Positions 54,022 through 62,937 of a stretch of 64,000 bases of DNA are shown here, piece by piece. Numbering within the stretch: position 1 is the first letter of the stretch; the number at the start of each line of letters is the position of its first letter. The notes beneath the pieces were generated by a model that was not told the DNA's origin, searched no databases, and saw only the letters and a list, made by a program, of their open reading frames with translations. The translations under genes and the position numbers were made by a program. Source of the DNA: Kallotenue papyrolyticum (GTDB lineage Bacteria > Chloroflexota > Chloroflexia > Chloroflexales > Kallotenuaceae); assembly GCF_000526415.1 (NCBI RefSeq), contig NZ_JAGA01000002.1, forward strand, positions 1,790,001 to 1,854,000, given 5' to 3'.

Positions 54022-54027
54022 AGTGTA
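54022..54027 (-). promoter_or_regulatory. -10-like hexamer 8 bases before the sua5 ATG
   Basis: TACACT on the minus strand; predicted start is about at the ATG. No Shine-Dalgarno is present, consistent with a leaderless transcript. Confidence 0.4.
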
Positions 54028-54087
54028 CCTCAAAATCGGTAGGGATCGACGCATGGACATCAGAAGTCCACGGCACACCGGCGCGCG

Positions 54088-54993
54088 CTACTCTGGCGGC
54101 AGGTAGGCGCGTTCCATGGCCAGCAGATCCAGATGCAGCGTTTGCAGATCGAGGACGCAGAGCTGCGGCGTTGGCGTTGCTGTCAGCGTGGCGATGACCT
54201 TGAAGTAGCGATGGCAGCGCTCGCAGGTGACGACGCGCTGGGCTGCTTCCTGCTCGGCGGCATACAGATACTGCAGGTCGGCGGGCAGGCGCGTCGCGCA
54301 GAAGGGACACTGCACCCGACCATACGTCCAGCCGCTGCCGCACAGGCCGCAGCGCAGCATGCGCGTCTGCTCGATGCCGCGCTGCTCGGCCAGCAACGGC
54401 CACGCGCCACAGGTGGGGCAGTAGCCCTGCTCCCAGACGCTGCGCTCGCGTAGCGGGGCGAGCTGCGCCGCGAGCGCTTCCAGGGTCGGCAGCAGCGTCC
54501 AGCGCAGCAGCGTCGCGGCCAGGCCCGCATCCAGGCCGTGCTGATCGGCCTGCGCGGCGACCGCGCGCGGATCGCCATGGATGATCTCGCCGGCCAGCGC
54601 GCCGATGTCGAGCTGGCCGCCTTGCACCGCCGCGCGCAGACGCTCCAGGGCGGTTCGCCGGGCACGGGCCGCATCATCGCCGGCCGGCAACGCCAGCAGC
54701 GCGGCGCACAGTTGCAGGTAGCGCGCGCGCAGGTCGGCGCCGTCCAGGGCTAGTGGCTCGCCACGCAGCAGCGGCACGCCCGCCGCCAGCTTGGTGGCGG
54801 CGTGGGTCGCCTCCAGCATAAACGCGGGCGGCTCCACCGGCACGGCGAAGGCCGCCTGTACCAGGGCAGCGTGGAGCTTGGCCAGATCGGCCAGCTCGGG
54901 ATGCGTCTCGGCCAGGCGCGCCAGGTGCTGGAGAGCAACGGCGACATCAGGCCGCGGGGACGGTGTGCGTTCAAACAGCTTCCGGATCGGCAC
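54088..54993 (-). CDS. fdhE: Formate dehydrogenase accessory protein FdhE
   Basis: 301-residue cytosolic protein needed for formate dehydrogenase maturation. The C-terminal rubredoxin-like part has four CxxC pairs: CPTCGAWP (about 194-201), CGLCGSGW, CPFCATRL and CERCHRYF, with YLYAAEQEAAQRVVTCERC between. The N-terminal half is helical. It is last of the fdh operon, overlapping the small unknown by 23 bases, and ends 75 bases before sua5's upstream edge. Zinc or iron binding fits the family. Confidence 0.93.
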   Translation of the reverse strand: MPIRKLFERTPSPRPDVAVALQHLARLAETHPELADLAKLHAALVQAAFAVPVEPPAFMLEATHAATKLAAGVPLLRGEPLALDGADLRARYLQLCAALLALPAGDDAARARRTALERLRAAVQGGQLDIGALAGEIIHGDPRAVAAQADQHGLDAGLAATLLRWTLLPTLEALAAQLAPLRERSVWEQGYCPTCGAWPLLAEQRGIEQTRMLRCGLCGSGWTYGRVQCPFCATRLPADLQYLYAAEQEAAQRVVTCERCHRYFKVIATLTATPTPQLCVLDLQTLHLDLLAMERAYLPPE

Positions 54994-55348
54994 GGTTTCC
55001 CTTTCTGCGCTGGCCAGCCGTGGTACGTAGCGCCTCCTGCAGCAGCCATTCCACGAAGCCGGGCGTGGTGCTGGCGGCTTCCCAGTCGTAGCGAATGTTG
55101 AGGCAGATGCCGCGGATCGGGCCGTAGGGCGGTCCCATGGCGGCGATGATCTGTTCCAGTGCCGCGTCCAGATCCTCCGGTTCGGGATCGAGCGCGATCA
55201 GTTGCTCCAGTGCCGCGCGTTTGAGCGCGATGCCCGCCAGATCGGCCTGCTGGTCGCGGGCGCGCTGGCGCGGCAGCAGATCACCGCTGGCCAGCAACAG
55301 CCGCGCCAGATCGGCAGGCCGCAGCGCAGTCTCTCCGGCGTCGCTCAT
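54971..55348 (-). CDS. Small uncharacterised protein of the formate dehydrogenase operon
   Basis: 125 residues, not recognised. Pattern: DLARLLLASGDLLPRQRARDQQADLAGIALKRAALEQLIALDP, then EDLDAALEQIIAAMGPPYGPIRGICLNIRYDWEAASTTPGFVEWLL. It is helical, soluble and has one cysteine. It overlaps the lipoprotein gene by 4 bases and fdhE by 23, so it is translated as part of the operon. A chaperone or maturation role for formate dehydrogenase is possible from context only. Confidence 0.75.
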   Translation of the reverse strand: MSDAGETALRPADLARLLLASGDLLPRQRARDQQADLAGIALKRAALEQLIALDPEPEDLDAALEQIIAAMGPPYGPIRGICLNIRYDWEAASTTPGFVEWLLQEALRTTAGQRRKGNRADPEAV

Positions 55349-55551
55349 GGCTGGCCCTGCGCGCTGAAGACCTTGGAGTGCGGGATCGGCGTGGCTGCCG
55401 GGTAGTTGCGCACATCGGCGCCAGAACCCAAGCCGGCGCCGCGTGGACGCCCGTCTTCGGGACTGCAACCGGCCAGCAGCAGGAGCAGCAGTCCCAGCCC
55501 CAGCCCGATCCGCCGGCAGGTCCGCATTGTTGGCAGCAGGTTGGCACTCAT
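55345..55551 (-). CDS. Small lipoprotein in the formate dehydrogenase operon
   Basis: 68 residues. Lipoprotein signal RTCRRIGLGLGLLLLLLAGC with lipobox LAGC (Cys about 29), then a short acidic/Gly tail with no domain (SPEDGRPRGAGLGSGADVRN). The likely ATG is 55551 or 55527; the latter leaves a shorter signal. It lies 5 bases after the NrfD gene and overlaps the next gene by 4 bases (ATGA). Function unknown; location suggests an anchor or assembly part of the formate dehydrogenase complex. Confidence 0.7.
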   Translation of the reverse strand: MSANLLPTMRTCRRIGLGLGLLLLLLAGCSPEDGRPRGAGLGSGADVRNYPAATPIPHSKVFSAQGQP

Positions 55552-55556
55552 AGCCC

Positions 55557-56477
55557 TCACCGTCCGGCGATCACGATTTCCTGGCCGACATAGATCAGGG
55601 CATAGCGCAGCGCAAAACCACCGATCAACACCAGCACTGCACTGAGCAGGGCGGTCCCGCGGCGTACGCCCGGCACGAGCTGCAACGCCAGCGGGATCAA
55701 CAGGCCCAGCAGCAGCGTGCCGATCACCAACACCAGTCCGTAGCGGGTGGCGAGCAGCGGTAGCAGCAGATTGCCCAGCAGCACGGCAAAGATCACCAGC
55801 AGCGCCAGTTCCAGCAGGATCGCCCAGCGGTCGGCATCCTCCAGGCGCAACAGCAACTCGTGGCTGGCTCGGCCGCGCAGCAGCAGCAACATCAGCGTCG
55901 CCAGCGCCGTGGAGACCCCCGAAACAAAGAACAGCGCGCCCAGCAGCGGTGTGTCGCTCCAGATCGGCAGGTTGGTGGCGGTGGCCAGCGAACCGGTGTA
56001 GGAGGCGAACAGGTAGCCGAAGATCAACAACAGCACCTGCAGCAGCACGCCCAGGGGGCCGCCACCCAGCAGGCGCGGCAGCCACTCCAGGCGGCGCAGG
56101 CGACCGCGGCGATCCATGCCCACCAGCGCGGCCACGAAACTGATGCCGGTGAGCAGGCTGAAGATCAACAGCATCCAGGAGCCGTAGGAGATCGGCGACC
56201 AGTATTTGAACATCGGGCGCAGCGTTTCAGACTGGATCAGCATGTGCCAGAAGCGCTCGGGCCGCTTAAGATCCAGGATCAGCAGAATGCCGCAGCTCGC
56301 CGTCAGCGGAAAGGACAGTAGCGCCGCCCAACGCACCACCGGTTGCATGCGCGCGCCGCCGAAGAGCGCCGCCAGCGCTCCGATGAAGGCCAGGCCGCCC
56401 GCCAGCCCACCTAGAAAGAAGTACAGGACGATCATCCAGTTCCAGTGAGGATTTTCCACGATGCGCTGGTCGATCAT
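55557..56477 (-). CDS. NrfD/PsrC-type membrane subunit of formate dehydrogenase
   Basis: 306-residue quinone-side membrane anchor with eight to nine helices. Wording MIVLYFFLGGLAGGLAFIGALAALFGG, LKRPERFWHMLIQSETLRPMFKYWSPISYGSWMLLIFSL and SDTPLLGALFFVSGVSTALATLMLLLL matches the NrfD family, not the heme-containing FdnI. It overlaps fdhB by 4 bases (56474-56477). With FdhA and FdhB it makes a membrane-bound, periplasm-facing formate:quinone oxidoreductase. Confidence 0.9.
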   Translation of the reverse strand: MIDQRIVENPHWNWMIVLYFFLGGLAGGLAFIGALAALFGGARMQPVVRWAALLSFPLTASCGILLILDLKRPERFWHMLIQSETLRPMFKYWSPISYGSWMLLIFSLLTGISFVAALVGMDRRGRLRRLEWLPRLLGGGPLGVLLQVLLLIFGYLFASYTGSLATATNLPIWSDTPLLGALFFVSGVSTALATLMLLLLRGRASHELLLRLEDADRWAILLELALLVIFAVLLGNLLLPLLATRYGLVLVIGTLLLGLLIPLALQLVPGVRRGTALLSAVLVLIGGFALRYALIYVGQEIVIAGR

Positions 56478-57388
56478 TGGGCCACCTCCTCATCGGCGCG
56501 TGTCTCGGTGGCAAAACGATCCATGCGGCGCTTGCGGAAGCTGACGATGCCGGCCAGCCCCATCAGGATCGCGCTGGCCAGGCTCCACAGCGACGTGGAG
56601 GGCACCGAGCGGCTGGGCAGCTTGGGATTGGAGGGCAGGCCATAGACCTCGGGCTCGTCCAGCAGCAGGTAGAAGGCGTTGAGCCCGCCCAGGATCGTAT
56701 CGTCATGGCCGTACAGCCGTGCGTTAGTGATGCCCTGGGCGTGCAACTGCTGCAGGCGCTGCTCAGCACGCTGACGCAGCTCGTCGATCGGCCCGAACTG
56801 GATCGACGCCGTCGGGCAGGCCTGCGCGCAGGCCGGCACCAGGCCATGCTGCAGCCGGTCGTAGCACAGCGTGCACTTTTTGGCGGTGCCCTTGCCCTGG
56901 TTGGCCGTGCCGCCCATGTGAATCACACCGAAGGGACAGGCCGCCACACAGGCGCGACAGCCGTTGCACACCGGTTCCTGGATGTACACGCTGTCGAACT
57001 CGGTGCGAATGATCGCGCCGGTGGGGCAGACCTCCAGGCAGGGCGCGTTGACACAGTGCTTGCAGACGTCCGACATCATCAGCCACTCCAGCCCATCCCG
57101 TCCGGCGTCGGTGGGCCGGTAGCTGACGCGGCCATCCGGCAAGCGCGATTTCTCGATGAATTTGACATGCCGCCAGTTGACATCCGACAGCGAGCCGGTG
57201 TTGTCGTAGCTGTTGCCGGTGAGCGGCCGCGGCTTGCCCGGCTGACTGCCGTCCGGCGCGGGCTGTTCGGCCAGCTCCGCCGGGAGATCGTTCCACTGGT
57301 GGCAGGCGACCTGACACGCTTTGCAACCGATACATACGCTGGTATCGGTATAGAACCCCATCGCTGGCATAGCGACCTCGATGATCAC
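56474..57388 (-). CDS. Formate dehydrogenase iron-sulfur (beta) subunit
   Basis: 304 residues. Four cysteine groups for 4Fe-4S clusters: CIGCKACQVACHQWN (about 21), CKHCVNAPCLEVCP (about 115), CNGCRACVAACPFGVIH (about 147) and CTLCYDRLQHGLVPACAQACP (about 180). A hydrophobic helix near the end (SLASAILMGLAGIVSF, about 272-287) anchors it. The MGFYTDTSVCIGCKAC start could also begin at the ATGs 57370 or 57361. It sits between fdhA and the NrfD gene and passes electrons to the membrane subunit. Confidence 0.93.
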   Translation of the reverse strand: MIIEVAMPAMGFYTDTSVCIGCKACQVACHQWNDLPAELAEQPAPDGSQPGKPRPLTGNSYDNTGSLSDVNWRHVKFIEKSRLPDGRVSYRPTDAGRDGLEWLMMSDVCKHCVNAPCLEVCPTGAIIRTEFDSVYIQEPVCNGCRACVAACPFGVIHMGGTANQGKGTAKKCTLCYDRLQHGLVPACAQACPTASIQFGPIDELRQRAEQRLQQLHAQGITNARLYGHDDTILGGLNAFYLLLDEPEVYGLPSNPKLPSRSVPSTSLWSLASAILMGLAGIVSFRKRRMDRFATETRADEEVAQ

Positions 57389-57476
57389 TATCTGTGGTCG
57401 AACCCCGGCGGTGATGCACCGCCGGGAGGCACCGTGCTGCGCCGCACAGGAGCGAGAGCAGCGCTCCCGTGCGCTT

Positions 57477-60400
57477 CTAGGCCGGCTCGATGTTGCACAC
57501 GAAGACCTTGGCCTCGTGGATGTTGACGTTGGGATCGCCTACCAGCGCCGAGAGGTCGTTGGTCACGTCGCCGGTGGCGATGCCTTTATAGCCCCAGTGC
57601 CAGGGCATGCCCACCTGGTGCACCACCTTGCCGTTGACACGGAAGGGACGCATGCGCTTGGTGACCAGCGCGCGCGCCCGGATCGTGCCGCGCGGCGTGG
57701 CGACACGCACCAGTTGGGTGTTGGCGATACCCTTCTCCTTGGCCAGCTCCGGACTGATCTCCACGAACAGCTCGGGTTGCAGCTCGGCTAGCCAGGGCAG
57801 CCAACGACTCATCGAGCCGCTCAGGTGGTGCTCGGTCAGGCGATAGGTCGACAGAATGTAGGGGTACTGCGCCACCAGCTCGCCCTCGGCCAGCGGATTG
57901 CCCTCGACATCGTAGCGTTTGAAGACCGGGCTCTTCTGCTGGCGGTAGAGCGTATTCTCCACCGGCGACTCAGCCGGTTCGTAGTGCGTGGGCAGCGGCC
58001 CGTCGGTCAGGCCTGAGGGCGCGAAGAGCCAGGCTTTGCCGTCGGCCTTCATGATAAAGGGGTCGCGCCCGCTGTGGAAGTCTAGTCCCACGCCGCCGGG
58101 CTTGGCTTCGGCAGTCGGCGGCTTGGTCAGCGGGAAGTCGGGTACCTCGCCCTCGATGCCGACCCATTTGCCGCGCACCACCGTGCCATCGGGCTGTTTG
58201 GTCTCGGCCTCCGGATCCCACCAGATGAAGCCTTTAGCCTTGCCTTCGGGGTCCCACTCGCGCGCCAGGCGCGCTTCCTTGGGCCAGGGATTGCCGTCCG
58301 GATCGGCCGAGGCACGGTTGTACAGGATGTGGCGGTTGGCCGGCCAGGCAAAGCCCCAGCCGGGCGAGATCCAGCGCCCTTTCTGGCGCGAGGCGGCGCG
58401 GTTGAAGCCTTCGGGATGCTCCTCCGTCGGGGCATAGACGCCGGAGTAGATCCACACGCCGCAGGCGGTCGAGCCATCGTCCTTGAGATCGCCGAAGCCG
58501 CGCACCGGCTTGCCGTCGGCGACCGTATAGCCGTTGATCTCGCGCAGAATGCGCGTGGCCGAGGGCTCGTCCAGAATGCGCCAGCCGTGCCGGCGATTCT
58601 CTTCCTCGTCGATGTAGTCCCAGGTCAGCGCCTGGATGCCGGCATCGCGGGGATCGCGGCTGTCGCGGTACAGCTCCTTGAGCTTCAAGCCCAGGTGCAC
58701 TGTGAACCAGATGTCGGAGCGGCAATCGCCGGGAGGATCGATGGCCTTGTCGTGCCACTGCAGCAGGCGTTGCGTGTTGGTGAACGAGCCATCCATCTCC
58801 GGCACCGCCGCAGCCGGCAGGAAGAAGACCTCGGTTTGGATCTCTTCCGGTCGCACCTGGCCGCTGCGCACTTCGGGCGAGTCGCGCCAGAAGGTGGCCG
58901 TTTCGGTTTCGAACAGGTCGCGCACCACCAGCCATTTGAGCTTGGCCAGCGCCCGGCGCTGGAAGCCCGCGTTCTGGCCGCCCACCGCCGGATTCTGGCC
59001 CATGGCGAAGAAGCCCTCCATCTTGCCCTCGGCCATGTGCACAAACATCGGCATGTGGGAGTGGTCACCGACGAGTTTGGGCAGCCACGCGTAGCCGTAA
59101 TCATTCTCGGCGGTGGCCGCCTCGCCGAACCAGGCTTTGAGCAGGCTGACCATGAACTTGGGCATGTTGGCCCAGTAGGCGGTGGGCACCGCTTCGGTCT
59201 CCAGGTAGTCGCCCAGGGTATCGTGCTTTTTCAGGGCGCTGGGGGCGTTCAGGTAGCCCGGCAGCAGGTTGTAGAGCGTGGGTACGTCGGTCGAGCCCTG
59301 GATCGTGGCGTGGCCGCGCAGCGCCAGGATGCCGCCGCCCGGTCGCCCGATGTTGCCCAGCAGCGACTGGACGATCGTGGCGGCGCGGATGATCTGCACG
59401 CCGACGGTGTGCTGCGTCCAGCCCACGGCATAGACGATCGCGCCGGTTTTGTCAGGGCCGCTGTTGTTGACCAGGGTTTCGGCAACTTTGAGGAAGGTCT
59501 CCTGCGGACAGCCGGTGAGCTGTTCGACCATTGCGGGCGTGTAGCGCGCGTAGTGCCGCTTCAGAATCTGAAAGACGCAGTTGGGATCCTGCAGCGTGCG
59601 GTCTTCGCGTGGCCGTCCACCGACCAGCCGCCCGACGCGCGCCGAGAAGGATTGCGCTTCATCTACTGCCGGTTGGGGCTGGTTCTGCCCTTCAGGCGCG
59701 TCGGTCACATACTTCCAACTGCTGGCGTCGTAGCGGCGGCCCTGCGCATCGAAGCCGGAGAAGAGCCCGTCCAGCTCCTCGGTGTCGCGGTAGGCCGGAT
59801 CGATGATCGTCGCCGCGTTGGTGTAGTTCAGCACGTAGTCTTTGAAGTATTTCTCGTTCTCGAGGATGTAGTGGATCAGGCCACCCAGGAAGACGATGTC
59901 CGATCCGGCGCGGATCGGCGCGTGGATGTTGGCCATGGCCGAGGTGCGCGTGAAGCGCGGATCAACGTGGATGATCGTGGCGCCCTTCGCCTTGGCCTTC
60001 ATCGCCCAGCGGAAGCCGACCGGGTGGCACTCGGCGAAGTTGGAGCCCATGATCATGATGAAGTCGGAGTTCTGCAGATCCTGCTGCATGGTCGTGGCAC
60101 CGCCACGGCCGTAGCTGGTCCCCAGACCGGGGACGGTGGCGGAGTGTCATATCCGCGCCTGATTTTCGATGAAGACCACGCCCAACGCGCGCATCAGTTT
60201 GAGGTGGACGTAGTTCCACTCGTTGTCCATGGTTGCGCCGCCGAGCGTGCCGATCGCCAGGGTGTGGTTGACAACCTTTTCGACCTGGTTGCCGTCCTTG
60301 TCCGTGGTGGTGATGCTGCGCTGAAAGGTGCGATCGCGTGTCTCTTTGACCAGGTGCGCGATGCGGTTCATGGCCTCGTCGAGCGAGATCTCTTCCCAAT

Positions 60401-60770
60401 CGGTCGCGCCCGGCTTGCGGTGTTTGACTTTGGTGACGCGCAGGGGATTAACCGCCAGTTGCAGCGAGGCCGCGCCCTTGGGGCAGAGGTTGCCCTCCGA
60501 GATGGGCGAGTCGGGATTGCCCTCGATGTTGATGATGCGATCCTGTCCGTTGGCATCCTTGCCAACGCTGACCAGCGTGCCGCACCCCACGGCACAGTAC
60601 GGGCAGATGCTCGGCACGTCGCGCGCGCCGCTCACCTTCAACCGCTGCGCTACCTGACGGGCCTGCGCCAGATCGGCGCCCAGCGCCAGTGCGCCGCCGA
60701 GTGCGAATCCACCGGCGGCCATGCCTCGCAGAACGCGACGCCGGCTCACGGGCTGCTTGAGTGGCTCCAT
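57477..60770 (-). CDS. fdhA: Formate dehydrogenase alpha subunit, selenoprotein (Sec at codon 208)
   Basis: 1097-residue molybdo/tungsto-enzyme. N-terminal Tat signal with SRRRVL (9-14); 4Fe-4S ligand set from CPYCAVGC (about 55). At 60147-60149 an in-frame TGA follows ENQARI and precedes HSATVPGLG, the exact place of selenocysteine in E. coli FdnG (NQARVUHG). The frame then continues without a stop to 57477 and has the molybdopterin folds and the C-terminal beta-barrel (SGSMSRWLPWL, HQVGMPWHWGYKG). A SECIS hairpin follows the TGA (60118-60134). The gene heads the fdh operon. Confidence 0.93.
60118..60134 (-). promoter_or_regulatory. SECIS element of fdhA
   Basis: On the minus strand GTCCCC-GGTCT-GGGGAC starts 12 bases after the UGA. 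The loop GGTCT is the same as the E. coli fdhF SECIS apex where SelB binds, and spacing matches. Wider pairing CCGCCAC/GTGGCGG forms a lower stem. Confidence 0.85.
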
Positions 60771-60838
60771 GCCTCAACCCTTTCTGCTGTGCCCAGCCTG
60801 ATCCGAGCGTGGAGAGGACGATGCGAATGATTACTTTT

Positions 60839-60853
60839 ATTAGTATTTCTAAT
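60839..60853. promoter_or_regulatory. Palindrome ATTAG-N5-CTAAT at the fdhA promoter
   Basis: Arms ATTAG (60839-60843) and CTAAT (60849-60853) with a 5-base TATTT spacer. It overlaps the downstream edge of the predicted fdhA -10 (60851-60856), a typical operator position. The regulator is unknown. Confidence 0.45.
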
Positions 60854-60880
60854 ATAGATCAAAAGCCACAGTGCTGTCAA
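60851..60880 (-). promoter_or_regulatory. Promoter of the fdh operon
   Basis: Minus strand TTGACA (60880-60875), 18-base spacer, TATATT (60856-60851). Leader of about 75 bases to the ATG at 60770. Confidence 0.65.
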
Positions 60881-60918
60881 GCATTTCGTGGTCTGGGCTC
60901 CCACGCTGCTAAGCGGAT

Positions 60919-60952
60919 AGAGGCGTTATGATTTTTACATCATAACGCCTCT
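60919..60952. terminator. Perfect 14-bp-stem inverted repeat after the sensor kinase gene
   Basis: AGAGGCGTTATGAT and ATCATAACGCCTCT enclose TTTTAC. It lies 3 bases after the kinase stop (60955) on the minus strand and before the fdh promoter. It probably ends the kinase transcript, though no T-run follows; a regulator site is the alternative. Confidence 0.55.
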
Positions 60953-60954
60953 GG

Positions 60955-62094
60955 TCAGCTATGCTGGGCTGCAAAGGGCAGCCCTAGGCCGTCGGGCATG
61001 GCAAACGGTCGATCGGCGGGTAGCGGGATGGCGACGCGCACCTCGGTGCCCTCACCGGGGGCGGTATCGATCTGCAGCTTGCCGCCGACCAGGCTGGCGC
61101 GCTCATGCATGCCGAAGAGGCCCACGCCGTGGCCGGTCTCGCTGGAGGGGTGGATGCGTGTCCGGTCGAAGCCGCAGCCGTTGTCCTCGATGCGGGCGGT
61201 GACGGCATCAGGGCGGCTCAGATCGAGGTCGATTTCAACATACGAGGCGCCGGCGTATTTGAGGATATTGGTGACCGCTTCCTGAATGATGCGGTAGAGC
61301 GCGGTTTCGATCGCGGGCGGCAGCCGCCGACCCTCACCGCGAATCTGGAGATCGACATGGATGCCGGCAGCTTCGAGGCGATGTTGCGCCTGCCAGCGGA
61401 TCGCGGCGGCCAGCCCCAGATCATCGAGCAGCGATGGGCGCAGGTCGGCGATGATGGCACGCACACCGTTGAGGGTGCGGTCAGCCAGTTCGCGGATCTG
61501 GCGCAGCTTCTCCTGGAGCGCCGGCATATCGTTGCCCAGGTTGGACTGCAGCAGGGTATCGATGTAGATGCCGAGGGTAGCCAGCGCCTGGGCGGTCTCG
61601 TCGTGCAGTTCGCGCGCGATGCGGCGGCGCTCCTCTTCCTGGGCGGAGATGACCTGCTGTGTCAGGCGTTCGGTAAGCTGGCGCGAGCGCTCCAGGGCCA
61701 GCGTATCCTCGGCCAGGCGGTCGAGCATGACGTTGAAGGTCTGCGCCAGGCGCAGCAGCGCTGGCTCATCGATGTCCTGCTCATCCGCGCGCACGTTTAG
61801 GTCGCCCTGGGCGACGAGTTGTGAGACCGTCTGCAGCGACAGCAACGGACGCAGGGTATAGCGTAGCAGCACATAGTTGGCGACCACACTCAGAATCAGG
61901 CCCAGGCTGGCGAAGAAGATCGTCAGTGTCAGTGTCGATTGCTGGGCCAGGTTGCGCGTGATCACCGTTCCGGCGGTCGCTCCCAGGCAAACGATTGCAC
62001 TGTTGACCAGCAGGATCCTATACAACAATGGCCAGCGCCGCATGGCATCCTCGCGCTTTTCCGGCAACGAACGTAGAGCAACCCACTGGTTCAT
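60955..62094 (-). CDS. Sensor histidine kinase, NarL/DegS group (HisKA_3)
   Basis: 379 residues. Two membrane helices (about 24-46 and 57-79) separated by only about 10 periplasmic residues, HAMP domain (80-132), HisKA_3 dimer helix with RRIARELHDETAQAL (His164), and an HATPase domain (about 255-360) with N-box (EAVTNILKYAG), G1 (DNGCGFD) and G2 (GVGLFGMHERA). The tiny outer loop suggests sensing through the membrane or cytoplasm. GAGAGGA precedes the ATG. No response regulator gene is in the window. The fdh operon lies directly downstream. Confidence 0.9.
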   Translation of the reverse strand: MNQWVALRSLPEKREDAMRRWPLLYRILLVNSAIVCLGATAGTVITRNLAQQSTLTLTIFFASLGLILSVVANYVLLRYTLRPLLSLQTVSQLVAQGDLNVRADEQDIDEPALLRLAQTFNVMLDRLAEDTLALERSRQLTERLTQQVISAQEEERRRIARELHDETAQALATLGIYIDTLLQSNLGNDMPALQEKLRQIRELADRTLNGVRAIIADLRPSLLDDLGLAAAIRWQAQHRLEAAGIHVDLQIRGEGRRLPPAIETALYRIIQEAVTNILKYAGASYVEIDLDLSRPDAVTARIEDNGCGFDRTRIHPSSETGHGVGLFGMHERASLVGGKLQIDTAPGEGTEVRVAIPLPADRPFAMPDGLGLPFAAQHS

Positions 62095-62106
62095 GGTTTC
62101 CTCTCG

Positions 62107-62877
62107 TTATTGTACCGATCCGTGGCGCCGCGCGCGGCAGTGCTCGCGCAGCACCGCCAGGGGAAAGCGTACCACCGCGGTCCAGATGCGCTGCCAACGC
62201 CAGGGCTGGCGCAGCAGGCGGTAGAACCACTCCAGCCCCAGGCGGCGCATCAGCCGCGGCGCGCGCGGCACTGCGCCCGACAGGTAGTCGAAGGAGCCGC
62301 CCACGCCCAGCGCCACAGGGATGCCCAGCTCAGGCTGGTTGCGCGCAATCCACAGGTCCTGCGCGGGCGAGCCATAGGCGACCAGCAGGATATCGGGCCG
62401 TGCCTGCCGCAGGCGTGCCCGAATGGTTGCTTCGTCCTCCGGACGTGGCGAGCCGGCGTAGCAGCCGGCGATCACCACGCCCGGAAAGCGCTGCTGTAGG
62501 GTTGCCGCCGCGGCTTCGGCGATGCCCGGTGCTGCGCCCAGCAGAAACAGGCGCGCGCCGGTGCGCGCGCTCAGCGCGGCCAGCCGCTCGCACAACTCAA
62601 CGCCTGGTACGCGCCGGCGTAAACGCTGGCCGGTCAGGCGCGCCGCCAGCAACAGGCCGGTGCCATCGGGCACGGCCAGATCGGCGCGGCACAGCACCTC
62701 ACGAAAGATGGGATGGCGCTGTGCCGTCATGACGAATTCGGGATTGACCGTCACCACATGGTGCGTGCCGCCGGCGCGCAGCATCGCCTCGATGCGCGCG
62801 ACGGCTTCGTCCATATCCACATCATCGATGCGCACGCCCAGCAACCTGGCGTGCGCTGGAGAAGATCGCCCGGACAT
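62107..62877 (-). CDS. WecG/TagA/CpsF-family glycosyltransferase
   Basis: 256 residues of the GT26 family. LLGVRIDDVDMDEAVARIEAML, HHVVTVNPEFVMTAQRHP, DLAVPDGTGLLLAARLTG (the conserved DGxG), LFLLGAAPGIAEAAA and GSPAQDLWIARNQPELGIPVALGVGGSFDYLSG. It adds an N-acetylmannosaminyl-type sugar to a lipid-linked acceptor. TATAGT lies 7 bases before the ATG with AGGAGG between; the latter is only 1 base from the ATG, too close for a normal ribosome site, so translation may be leaderless. It precedes the kinase by 12 bases. Confidence 0.92.
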   Translation of the reverse strand: MSGRSSPAHARLLGVRIDDVDMDEAVARIEAMLRAGGTHHVVTVNPEFVMTAQRHPIFREVLCRADLAVPDGTGLLLAARLTGQRLRRRVPGVELCERLAALSARTGARLFLLGAAPGIAEAAAATLQQRFPGVVIAGCYAGSPRPEDEATIRARLRQARPDILLVAYGSPAQDLWIARNQPELGIPVALGVGGSFDYLSGAVPRAPRLMRRLGLEWFYRLLRQPWRWQRIWTAVVRFPLAVLREHCRARRHGSVQ

Positions 62878-62937
62878 GCCTCCTACTATACCGCATCCCG
62901 GCGGTATAGCTGCAGGCAGCCGGCGGAGGGTGGGGCG

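Noticed and set aside
60147-60149. TGA splitting formate dehydrogenase into two genes or a pseudogene
   Set aside because: The TGA is exactly at the selenocysteine position and is followed by a SECIS hairpin, so it is read-through, not a break.
58329-60830. 833-codon open frame on the plus strand opposite fdhA
   Set aside because: It is a GC-skew shadow of the formate dehydrogenase gene: low-complexity, His/Arg/Gly/Ala-rich, no domain, no ribosome site.
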